From Thelonectria olida (taxonomy: Eukaryota; Ascomycota; Sordariomycetes; Hypocreales; Nectriaceae), in NCBI GenBank assembly GCA_020736575.1, contig JAGPYM010000073.1, forward strand, positions 1-64,000: 64,000 bases of DNA. Reading direction: 5' to 3'. The notes under the pieces were generated by a model, which saw only the letters and a list, made by a program, of their open reading frames with translations, was not told the origin of the DNA and ran no database searches. Positions 54,838 to 64,000 of the stretch are shown piece by piece (position 1 is the first letter of the stretch; each line of letters starts with the position of its first letter). The position numbers were made by a program, and so were the translations under genes.

Positions 54838-55419
54838 TCAGCTGGTCAGGGGCTCTTTCAGCCGAGCCAGTCTCTGCCCTAAGCAGGCTGTCCAGTACCT
54901 CTCGTCATACATCTGGACATAGCCTTGAGGGGAACAGCACGCGGGATAGCTGGCAACGAAGTCCAGATATCCACCGTCAAGAACGTAGATGCTCTCATAT
55001 GTCAGGTGAGGGTAGCGGTCGGCATTGAGGCGTCTGTCATGCTCTCGAACACGGCTCGCCATTATCGGGGCGCGCTGGGCAGAGTATTCGCAATGAAAGA
55101 TGAGGACAGCGCCATTCCCTGGACTCCTGAATAGCCAGTCGATAAGCTGAGCGTGGTCGTCGTAGTTGAGGGCTCGATTGATGTGACCGCCATCGTACTC
55201 GTGCTGAAACCGGCAGTCGATGATACGTATCTGGCCCGAGAGGGGGTTGGCCGGCCCGTTTAGAACAGCCGCAAGAGTTTCTTTCGTGATTCGGGGGATG
55301 ATTTCACTGGAATTGACGAAATGAGATAGAACCAGGCTGCCGGCTTCGGCCTCGTCCAGGATGAGTTGCGCGGCCTTTCTCTCTCCGATGTTGCTTTGTG
55401 GCTCGTCGGCCGTTGTGCG
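54838..55419 (-). CDS. Cdc25/MIH1-like phosphatase catalytic domain, N-terminus missing
   Basis: An open frame of 193 codons after a TGA at 55420-55422. It contains IRIIDCRFQHEYDGGHINRA, the Cdc25 rhodanese signature, then the active loop FHCEYSAQRAP (C-x5-R intact), and YESIYVLDGGYLDFV. Cdc25-type enzymes remove inhibitory phosphates from Cdk1. The usual long disordered N-terminus is absent and no ATG precedes the conserved start, so either an upstream exon was missed or the gene is a 5'-truncated paralogue. The catalytic block itself carries no stop. It lies on the same strand as the ligase gene, 0.7 kb upstream of it. Confidence 0.68.
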   Translation of the reverse strand, partial: RTTADEPQSNIGERKAAQLILDEAEAGSLVLSHFVNSSEIIPRITKETLAAVLNGPANPLSGQIRIIDCRFQHEYDGGHINRALNYDDHAQLIDWLFRSPGNGAVLIFHCEYSAQRAPIMASRVREHDRRLNADRYPHLTYESIYVLDGGYLDFVASYPACCSPQGYVQMYDERYWTACLGQRLARLKEPLTS

Positions 55420-55937
55420 TCACGCGAGCTCTGTGTGTGCGCTATACCACGGTGTCTCGCAGTTCGGTACGGTGCGGTATCCAGCTACCTAGGACATCGC
55501 TCGGGAGGGGAGGCTTGACATCTGGCCGCTGTGCTCTTCCTCCAAAACGGGCGTGCAAGAGCAAGTGGGTAATGTACTGCACGCTCGCTTCCACAAGAGG
55601 CGCATTCATATGAGAAGGGGTCACATTTGGACAGCTTCCCAAAGCTGGCTATCAAAGGTCAGTCCATTTAGGCGCCAAAGTCCAAAACTGGCCCTCAACG
55701 TTGCCGGGCAGCTCGCACATCCGGCTCGGTTGCCCCAGTGGCTACGCATCCAAAAGTGGCCGACTGGCCGCGCAATGAATCTGGATTGGTGAGAGCGCCT
55801 CGCAGATATTTTCATAATCGAGCAGCCCGCCGAGACAACGTTGCTCCTCGCAGCCGAGCACCCAACCGGGCCTACTGTACCCAGCTGGACTTGCCTGGCG
55901 ACATTAATATTATTTGATCATACAGTGTACGTACATG
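55420..55937. other. intergenic between Cdc25-like fragment and LINE
   Basis: No supported gene. Contains repeated ccaaagt / ccaaaactgg words at 55640-55760 like those flanking the LINE-derived repeats. Confidence 0.35.
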
Positions 55938-57630
55938 TACAATACAATACAATTTATTACGCCCGGCGGCTTGTTTTGGCCGAAAGGGCACTGGTTACTA
56001 ATGCATACGTACACTGCCTAATTTTCGTCCTCGTCTCCTCAAGCCCATGCTGTGCCACACACTGCCCAAATTGTGTCTGCATTTCTTCAAGCCCATACTG
56101 TACTTTATCTTGTATCGTCCGAATTGTAACCCGTCTCCTGAAGCCCATACTGCGTCTGTTCCCTAACTGTGCATTCCATTCTGCTCCGTTACTCTCTGCG
56201 GATTCCCGTGGTTTAGTAGCGTTGCCAGCGAACTAGCTTGAAGGCTATTCTTCAAGTGTTCAGTGTCCTATCTACGGCGGCTGAAGCGATGTCCGCTTGA
56301 TGACACGGGGTGTTTGATATAGGGTGTGAGTAGGTTAGTGAGAATGAGTAGGTGAAGATTCGCAATCTGCCTTCAATATTGTGTGTCGAGTCGACCTGTT
56401 GCTATTGCAAATCGTATCGTTGCATGGACTGCTTGCATATTTGGTGCCCATTTCGCGTTATCTGTTGGTGACTTCCCTCCTAGGAAGAACGAGAGATTTC
56501 CTCTTAGTGTCTTGGTGCACTGCAGCATTTCGGTTCGGTGCGCCGTCCATGTTCTGCATCGGAAGAGAAAATGCTCGACTGTCTCTGCCGCTTGTCCACA
56601 CGCGCATTGCTGCGATGCTGCTACTCTGATCCGAGAGAGATACCCATTCAATCTGGCCATGCCGGTCCTGAGCTGTGCTAGCACGCTGGCTTCTCTTCGT
56701 GATAAGCCATCGTATAGTAGTCGAGTGTGCTTGCCTGGGAGTGCAGCATCAACCTTCTTCGAAAACTTCCCGACATTGTCTGGTAGGTGTTTGTTAGTAC
56801 GCTGACTCATTCGAGCCATGTTAAGGGTCGTCGATCGCATTCTAGGGAACTTCAGGGCCGGGATGGCACCGTCTCGGGTTGCACCCCGCGCCTCTTCTTT
56901 AGCAATCTTCAGGAGCTTGTGTTCAGCACTGGTGGGCATCCATATGACAGCCACCACATTACCCTTGTCTTTCAATGTATCGATGGAGTCATATATGCAC
57001 CTAACATACTCTTGACCGGATTGCTGGCGAGGATTTCGGATCGTGAGCACAGCGGCCCTGTTGCTCGCCAACAGTGCCACACTTCGGTATTTGAGGTCGG
57101 GTAAGTGTCTCAATGCGTACGCTGCCGCTGCCAGTTCTCCGGAGAACGGGTTCTGTTCTGTTCTCATACCAAGTGTGAAGGAGAACCGCTCAAGCTTCGG
57201 CCCTCCTCGCACCGATACAGGGACCTCGATGACCCCGCCGACTCCAACTACCCCGTTCCGCGCTGAGCTGCTCACTGCGACGCGCACTGCCCAGCCTAGA
57301 TCTGCTTGTGTCGTCCCCGAGTTGTCTCCATCAACCACTATGGCTTGCGCTCGTTCTGCCCAGGGTGCTAATGTGAACGGATTGATCGTTTCTAGTTCCT
57401 CCACTGGAATCTCATTAAGTGCCACTGCCACCTCGTAAAATGGCGAACGGTTATATCTTCTGAACTTTCGGATGCGAGATGTGACGTTGCGAAGTGGGTT
57501 GGTCGCTGGCAGCGTGTGGAGGTCAGTCCACATCTTGATTGCCCGTCTCCAGAAACGCTCATGTGCACTGGCGATGTGTGCCTCTGCTTCTGCTACGCTT
57601 GTCGCCACCGTGAGGAACGTCCCCACGATC
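55938..57630 (-). mobile_element. LINE copy 3, 5'-truncated, nearly identical to copy 2
   Basis: On the minus strand this reproduces LINE copy 2 from about 13100 through its tail. The encoded protein differs from copy 2 at one residue that I can see (GGKSPTDN for GGESPTDN). Homology stops abruptly at 57630 in the middle of ORF2, a typical truncated reverse transcript. The end is the TATTG-type tail at 55938-55957. No clear target duplication. Confidence 0.9.
56373..57626 (-). pseudogene. C-terminal 417 codons of LINE ORF2 (copy 3)
   Basis: Open frame for the last third of ORF2: the RNase H-like region and the [17 protein letters not shown] zinc motif, ending GRLDTQY. Lacks endonuclease and reverse transcriptase, so it is non-functional despite being open. 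Confidence 0.88.
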
Positions 57631-58180
57631 AGTGGGGTGCGGGTCCAGCGTCAGTAATTTATCATTGTAGTTTTTCCCAAAGTGGCCAAAAATGGACCAA
57701 CCGTGGCGCATGCACAGTGTGCGACTAGTGTGAATATTCCCCTGTCGTCTTCCAACAATAACAGCATTTGAGTGCCTTGGAATTCGGGCATCAACAACCC
57801 TGGCTATGAGCAACTTCTGACCGCCTACCTCTTTCTTGGAACATCATCCATAATTATCCCCGAGTCCATTTCTGACCCAAGCCTACGTTCTCTAAATGAT
57901 GATACACAAACAATTATCAATTACATATGTAGCGGCCAATGTGGTGTACACTACTGTAAGTATAGACCCTTAGGTAGAACCACAGAGATTAATGAGGCCC
58001 CCTACTTTTGTGGGATCTCTATTTGCGAAAATTAACCTTCACATCCATGAAGACTTATAATTTAATAGTTTCTAGGGCATAAATGAGAATGCAAGAGCAC
58101 AAGCAAACAGTGCTGTATTACACAACCAGAATGTAGTGCGAAGTAGAAGATTTCAATCGCACAATTAGATTAATAGCGTT
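57631..58180. other. short unrecognised plus-strand ORF 57772-58035 in otherwise empty DNA
   Basis: A frame of 87 codons with a GTG first codon encodes NNPGYEQLLTAYLFLGTSSI and a Cys-containing tail (YICSGQCGVHYCKY). It could be a leftover exon. No family recognised and no ATG in place. Confidence 0.25.
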
Positions 58181-61026
58181 CTAACTCCTCCATGCCCCTA
58201 GAGTGGAGAAGGATGAGATGGTATCTGGATGCTTTGCACCAAGGACCTGTTGCCGCGCCTGGGCACATTTCTCCATCAAGACCAACGCCTCTTCATCTCG
58301 GCCTTGACTGCTCCAAGTAAAAGCGAGATTGCACATGCTAGTCAGCGTATCAGGATGATCTGCTCCCAGTTTCATCTTGAGAGTCTCCATCACTTGCACC
58401 TCTAGTTTCTCTGCCTCCTCCCATCGGCCCTGGTTCCTATATGTTGATGCAAGATTGCCCATACTGATCAATGTAGAATGATGATCTACTCCCAGTTTCG
58501 TCTTCCGAGTCTCCATCACTTGCACCTCCAGCTTCTCTGCCTCCTCCCATCGGCCCTGGTTCCTGTATGTTGACGCAAGATTGCCCATACTGATGAGTAT
58601 ATCTGGATGATCTGCTCCTAGTTTCGTCTTTTGAGTCTCCATTACTTGCACCTCAAGCTTCTTTGCCTCCTCCCATCGGCCCTGGCTTGAAAATGTTGAT
58701 GCAAGATTGGCCATACTGGTTAGCGTATCTGGATGATCTGCTCCCAGTTTCGTCTTGCTTGTCTCCATCACTTGCACGTCCAGCTTCTCTGCCTCCTCCC
58801 ATCGGCCCTGGTTCCAAAATGTTGATGCAAGATTGCCCATACTCATCAGTGTATCTGGATGATCTGCTCCCAGCTTGCTCTTGCGAGTCTCCATCACTTG
58901 CGTAAACAGCTTCTCTGCCTCCTCCCATCGGCCCTGGTTCCTATATGTTGACGCAAGATTGGCCATGCTGGTTAGCGTATCTGGATGATCTGCTCCCAAT
59001 TTCGTCTTGCTTGTCTCCATCACTTTTACCTCTAGTTTCTCTGCCTCCTCCCATCGGCCCTGGTTCCTATATGTTGACGCAAGATCGCCCATACTGATCA
59101 ACGTAGAAGGATGATCTACTCCCAGCTTGCTCTTGCGAGTCTCCATCACTTGCGTAAACAGCTTCTCTGCCTCCTCCCATCGGCCCTGGTTCCTGTATAT
59201 TAACGCAAGAATTGACACACTTGCAAGAGTCGCCTCATCTTCTCTTCCTAGCCTCTTTTCACGCATCCTTTTCGCTTCAAAAAGCATTTTTTCTGCGATG
59301 CCATACATACCTTGTGCTAAGGCATACCATCCTCCATTATACAAAAGACCTGCCCATGTCTCCTTCACACCGTCGTTCTTGGGACGATGCTCGAGTGCCG
59401 CTTCAGCATGTGGAAAGAGTGTCTTACAGGTTCCCCAGTGCTCATAGTCTCCAGTCGGAAACCATCCAGCCATTAGAGCAATATACTGATCCTTGAAAGT
59501 CTCCTGAAGATTACTAGCTTCAAGCCACCTCCTTGTCGATAGTTGCACGAGCCCGTGCATCTCAAACAAATCTTCTCCTTCAGTAACGGTGACCAGGCAA
59601 TAGTCTCTGAGCATCGCGACATCGTCTTCGAATCCGCTGTCTATCTCTCTGTGATCATCATCAGATTTGGTATGTGTTCCCTCGTCTGTACTTGCTTGCG
59701 CAGCACTAATAGCCCTTCTAGAGGAGTTTAGGAGCCATTTAGGGGTGCCTCGTCGATGGAAGAGGTTCATAAGTGAGAGCAGGCATCCGCCTCGTATCTC
59801 GCTTTCCGAATCAGCTCTCTCATCTAGTCTTGCACATCGAACGATAACAGTGTTTCTGGAGTGCTTGAGGAGCCACTCTGGTATGCCCTGTCGATTGAAG
59901 AAGCTCATAAGCGAGAGAAGATCTGCCGCAGGAGGTCTCTGAGAGCGGATGTGGTTGAATGATAGCTGCCAAGTGGTAAGAATCGCATTCGATGCACCTC
60001 CATCTCGTCGTAGGTCGCCAGCATCGTGGCCAAGAAGCCTTGTTCTCTTGATCTCGCTCTCTCGAAACTCGGCTAAGTACCTCTCGAGCGAGGTCCGCGG
60101 CGCCCGCGATCGTATGTAAGCTGCCGCTTGGCTGATGGCTAGTGGGATAAAGTCGAGAGCCCGCACTAAATCCGCTGCTATAATTGCATCTGATAGCGAT
60201 CCTAGTTTGTTCTCCAGGAGCTTCAGGGCGTCTATTTCCATCATTGGGCCGACTTCAATCATGGCTTGATGGTCGCCAGTCAGTCTGTGGGCCAGATCCC
60301 TATTGCGCGTGGTGAGAAGGATGGATCCATTTCGACTCTGTGGGAGATATGTCGCCAATGATCGCCCATCATGATTGTTTCCGTTCACTCCGAACAATAC
60401 ACCATGCTCGTCAGCGCTATCCAGTATCATACACCATCTTCCCCACGTCTCATTGCTGAGCAGGCAATAGACTAGCTGCATAATATCAGCATTTGGCTGG
60501 TTCCGACCAGGGATCTTTGTAGCGTCTGCGATCGCCTTGAAGCCTTCTTCGATTCGTGTCGCGGTGCCGGCGTGGACCCAGAAAACCCACATCTGGTCTT
60601 CTCCGGCCACATTGTGGTCTTTTAACTGATGGGCAAATTCGATCGCAAGCTGTGACTTCCTGCCCTCCTGTCAGCAGAACTCTTGGATACGACAGCACAA
60701 GGCTTACCCAACTCCACCAAGACCTACGAGGGCCACACGTCCTGCAGGCTCGGAGCATAGCTGATGAATTCTTTCGAGAACGTCACCACGTGGGACGAAG
60801 TTGGGGTCGCGGCAGAAGGGGATGATGGTCGTCGACGGATTCGGCGGTGTGTCCGGTCGTTCTTATGCGGTGCAAGAAAGTGCACGTTAGTTTGAGTATA
60901 TTAAGGTGGAAAAGACTGCTGAGGCACACCAGATGGTAGTTGAATATTGACGGTCCCGCCCGAGACGCTATTACCTGCAAAAATGTTGCGTCCGTCGATG
61001 GGCCCATGAAACGATACCCCACTCAT
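58181..61026 (-). CDS. NB-ARC-TPR NOD-like receptor (NLR 1)
   Basis: Exons 61026-60930, 60861-60708 and 60659-58181 (introns 68 and 48 nt) give 909 residues. A short N-terminus (SFHGPIDGRNIFAGNSVSGG) without an effector domain leads to RDPNFVPRGDVLERIH and the P-loop GLGGVGKSQ at about residues 78-86. Walker B lies in WCMILDSADE, followed by ILLTTRNRDLA, the FIPLAISQAAAYI block and FEMHGLVQ (MHD-like). Residues about 370-460 hold an internal tandem duplication. The C-terminus is eight 42-residue TPR units of the kinesin-light-chain type (NQGRWEEAEKL...HPDTL). Fungal proteins with this plan are STAND receptors linked to allorecognition and antimicrobial cell death; the ligand is unknown. The gene looks intact. 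Confidence 0.86.
58205..59215 (-). repeat. 126-bp coding repeats (TPR array of NLR 1), about 8 units
   Basis: Eight consecutive 126-bp units. The central ones share long identical DNA words such as ctctgcctcctcccatcggc and agattgcccatactgat. Unit-to-unit DNA identity far exceeds what TPR structure requires. Confidence 0.9.
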
Positions 61027-61638
61027 CTTGGTGTATAGCGATCTGGGTTTTCCGAATTATGATATCTCGGGACCCTCTAGGCGGGGGGTCTGGAATAGTT
61101 GTTGCAGAGTTAAAGACCCAAGAAAAGTCGAAGAGCGTTTAAGCACCGTATTTTACCAGCTTGCCTCGTGCGGCTGAAAGTATTGTTATTTTAGGCATCA
61201 ACCGATATGGGCGGCGCGGTGGCTATTGCCTTATTGCCTTATTGCCTTACGCAACCTTGAGCAGAGAACACACACGCACAAGCAACAACAGCTTGAACAC
61301 ACAGGAGTTGTTGATCAGTTGACTCATCAACATCTCTATTTTCCCTATGAATCTGTCCTCTATTTGAATACCCCCAACTCGGGCCGCGTCAAACGAAGTC
61401 ACGTGCCGGACAAATGGCAGAGTCATGTGAATAGTCACGTGGTGGAAATAAAAAAAACAGGACACGATGTCCTCGGAACTTCGCAGAGCCTAAATCGAAA
61501 ACCATCAAGCTACTCCAGTACTCTGTGCGAACAGGGAGAAATTGATACTGTAATAATGGTCCGTGCGCCACTAGCCTTTTAAAGTGTTTCCTGAAAGAGG
61601 AAGCCAATAACGCTCCTGATAATAATCAGGTCCCCTAC
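61027..61638. other. intergenic between the two NLR genes
   Basis: About 600 bp separating the NLR 1 start from the NLR 2 stop. It contains a triplicated ttgccttattgcc word near 61223-61248. No gene recognised; presumably the promoter of NLR 1. Confidence 0.5.
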
Positions 61639-64000
61639 CTAACGCATTTGTTGTAACGATTTCTGTGTGGAGGCGAGGTACATGGCGCTTTGAGTCGTAT
61701 GCGGGTGATCTTCTCCAAGAATACGCTGGCGAAGATCTAGGGCAGTCTTATGAAGCACTTCAGCCTCGTCGTATTGGCCCTGTGCATGGTATGTCGCCGC
61801 GAGGCCCGCCATGCTGCTGATCGTATCGGGATGCTTATCCCCAAGTACTTCCCGTCGGAAATTTAATGCTTGTTCCTTCAATCGTTCAGCCTCGTCGTAT
61901 CGACCCTGGTTATGGTATGTCGCCGCGAGGTCCGCCATGTTGCTGATCGTATCGGGGTGCTTCTCCCCAAGCACCTCCCGTCGAAGATCCAGTGCCTCCT
62001 GATGAAGAGGCTCGGCTTCGCTATAGCGACCCTGTTGATGGTACGTCGTCGCGAGCTCCGCCATGCTAAAGATTGTATCCGGGTGCTTCTCCCCAATCAC
62101 CTCTCGTCGGAGATCTAAGATTTTAACCGAAATCTCTTCAGCCTCGTCGTAGCGGCCCTGCGCATGGTACGTCGTCGCGAGGTCCGCCATGTTGCTGATC
62201 GTATCGGGGTGCTTCTCCCCAAGCGCCTCCCGTCGAAGATCCAGTGCCTCCTGATGAAGAGGCTCGGCTTCGCTATAGCGACCCTGTTGATGGTACGTCG
62301 TCGCGAGCTCCGCCATGCTCCTGATCGTATCCGGGTGCTTCTCCCCAAGCACCTCTCGTCGGAGATCCAAGACTTTGGCCGAAATGTCTTCATCCTCGTC
62401 GTATCGGCCCTGCCCATGGTATGTCGCCGCGAGGTAAGCCATGCTGCTGATCGTACTGGGGTGCTTCTCCCCAAGCACCTCCCGTCGGAAATCCAGTGCT
62501 TTCTGATAAATGCCTTCAGCCTCGTCGTATCGGCCCTGCGCATGGTACGTCGCCGCGAGGTCCGCCATGCTGCTGATCGTATCGGCGTGCTTATCCCCAA
62601 GAATATTCCGTCGGAGCCCCCACGCCCTTTCATTTACAGGCTCCCTCTCCCTCCATCGTCCCTGATCATATAGAAAGCTCGATACTCGACTGAGCAATCC
62701 TGATGTATCAACCTCTGTCCCGCTCACCTCTGCCCACTCTCCCACTCGTATAGCATGCGCCATGTACTGCTCGGATCGTGCCCATGGCTTTCCTTCCGAT
62801 ACCGGGAAAAGGTCGTCTACTATCCGTAAAGCTATACTGGAATAGTATGCTTCACTATTTTCCGGTCTGCCTTCCCTACCCGCTGTCTCACCTAGCGCCG
62901 TCTCCATCGGGCCTCTTACCCTCAGCCCATACCGTATAGCTTCTTGCACAAGCTTGTGCATCTCGTAGCTTCGCCCCCCGTCCTCTTTCCGATGTAGGCT
63001 GAGAAAAGAAAACTCCTTCAGTCGCATAATTGCTTGCTGCACCTCCACATCGGTAGCCTGCCTGGTTGAGTCCTCATCGACCATGCTATATCGACTAGCC
63101 GCTGCTATCAAGTCATACGGTATGTCTTGGCTGTCCACATACGCAATCATATGAAGGATCCGGTACGACATCTCGCTCTCCACTCGAATCCGCTCTGTCG
63201 AGATCCTCCACGTCTCAAGCACGCTGTTCGACACCTCCGGCCGTCGATGTCGGTCAGAATCGCTCATCTTCAGTACTTCCCACCGAGTTTTGCCTTGCGC
63301 CAGGAGGGACAGGTATTCCTTGACCGACATCGACATGCGTCGTATGTACGCACCAGCCTGCGAGATTGCCAGCGGAAGCCGTTGCAGTTCTTCCAGAAGA
63401 GCATCAACTCCTACCTCCTTAAAAGTCGACTCCTCGTCTCTGACTCTTGCAAGAAGTGTTGTCGCCTCGCCCGTTGCCATAGACCGCACCTCGATACCTC
63501 GACGCGGTCCTACAAGCGTACCGGCAATATGCGCATCTCGACTCGTCCACAGTAGCGTTCCTTGCGATGTATGAGGGATATGTTTGCGTAAGTTCTCGTT
63601 CAACCCTTGTTGTGCTCGACCAACCCCAAATAACCCGAGATCATCAGCATTATCGAGGATCATCACCCATTTCGACCGTTCTCCAATCTTACTGCAGACC
63701 GCATCAAGCAGATCCGACCCGTCAAGCCGGTCGTCGACCCCAAGCTTCTTCCCGATCGTCTTATAATCGGATGTGAAAGTCGCTTCGTTGTCTGCGTGCA
63801 CCCAGAAGACGCAGCATTCGCTGTTGTTGTCGCATCGTCGATACGCGTAGTCCAATGCAATCTGCGTTTTTCTTGGTTCGTCAGCATGCGAGAGAGCCCA
63901 TGTGAAAGTGTGTGAAAGTGGAGACGTACCCTGAGCCTCCCAAGCCCCAAAGGGCCGCACTATGGAAACCCGGTGTTGGTGGTAAAAGCTTGTCTAGTCG
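61639..64000 (-). CDS. NB-ARC-TPR NOD-like receptor (NLR 2), N-terminus beyond the window
   Basis: Exon 63871-61639 is preceded by a 58-nt intron (63872-63929) and exon sequence 63930-64000 running off the window. The joined reading is 767 residues. DKLLPPTPGFHSAALWG leads to the P-loop GLGGSGKTQ split by the intron, as in NLR 1. Then come ERSKWVMILDNADD (Walker B), TLLWTSRD, RLPLAISQAGAYI and SYEMHKLVQ (MHD-like). The C-terminus carries about eight 42-residue TPR units (YHQQGRYSEAEPLH...GEKHPDT). Its TPR consensus differs from NLR 1, so the pair is not a recent gene duplication. Whether an effector domain precedes the NTPase cannot be seen. Confidence 0.86.
61650..62690 (-). repeat. 126-bp coding repeats (TPR array of NLR 2)
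   Basis: About eight units of 126 bp. Units 3 and 5 are nearly identical to each other (ctcggcttcgctatagcgac in both) and units 4 and 6 resemble each other less closely, suggesting duplication of a two-unit block of 252 bp. Confidence 0.88.

Noticed and set aside
58205..59215. Regular direct repeats considered as a CRISPR-like or satellite array
   Set aside because: The unit is 126 bp, codes in frame for TPRs, and has no unique spacers; the organism is also a eukaryote.
61811..62673. Repetitive plus-strand ORFs across 61.8-62.7 kb and 58.6-59.5 kb
   Set aside because: They are the reverse frames of the 126-bp TPR repeats in the two NLR genes.
1..64000. A Starship giant transposon carrying the NLR genes
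   Set aside because: NLRs are typical cargo, but no DUF3435 tyrosine-recombinase captain or element boundary is visible in the window.

Overview
The window looks like an accessory, transposon-rich stretch of a filamentous ascomycete (Pezizomycotina) chromosome. The evidence is the short spliceosomal introns (48-132 nt, mostly 50-62, with GTRNGY donors, CTRAC-type branch sites and YAG acceptors), Tad-like LINEs, pogo/Fot1 and hAT transposons, LaeA-like methyltransferases, a CYP65-like P450, an OSCA/CSC1 channel and NB-ARC-TPR NOD-like receptors. I cannot name the genus from sequence alone. No tRNA, rRNA or CRISPR was seen.

Layout. 0-3 kb: decayed coiled-coil and hypothetical ORFs on the minus strand. 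3.2-14.8 kb: two near-complete, two-ORF LINEs arranged head to head, with a 411-bp TA-flanked MITE between their 5' ends. 15.2-18.5 kb: an intact CSC1-like channel gene. 18.8-26.3 kb: gene and transposon debris (nuclease-like fragment, pogo C-terminus, piggyBac, telomere-linked RecQ-like fragment, solo LTR, old LINE 3' end) plus an RNase III-fold gene that has lost most catalytic acids. 27.2-28.9 kb: a complete five-exon P450. 29-33.8 kb: no recognisable gene. 33.9-41.8 kb: two LaeA-like methyltransferase genes flanking an HNH-nuclease gene, with solo LTRs, LINE fragments and relics of a NACHT-ankyrin receptor and a protease-like domain. 43.5-49.3 kb: a hAT element interrupted by an apparently intact 2.2-kb pogo element; next to it is a broken seven-TM-like gene. 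50.5-55.4 kb: ankyrin relic, an intact ATP-dependent DNA ligase paralogue and a Cdc25-like phosphatase fragment. 55.9-57.6 kb: a 5'-truncated LINE almost identical to the 9.2-14.8 kb copy. 58.2-64 kb: two tandem NB-ARC-TPR receptor genes on the minus strand, the second cut by the window edge.

How it fits together. The genes do not form one pathway. The recurring theme is innate-immunity or allorecognition-type receptors (two live NLR genes and at least two relics) in a region repeatedly hit by recent transposition. The LINE, pogo and NLR-repeat signals all look young, while the RecQ, piggyBac, NACHT and hAT pieces are older layers. Several accessory paralogues of core genes (DNA ligase, Cdc25, RNase III) also sit here.

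Gene models with introns were assembled by hand from reading frames and splice motifs. Frames were checked to be continuous, but no transcript evidence was available.
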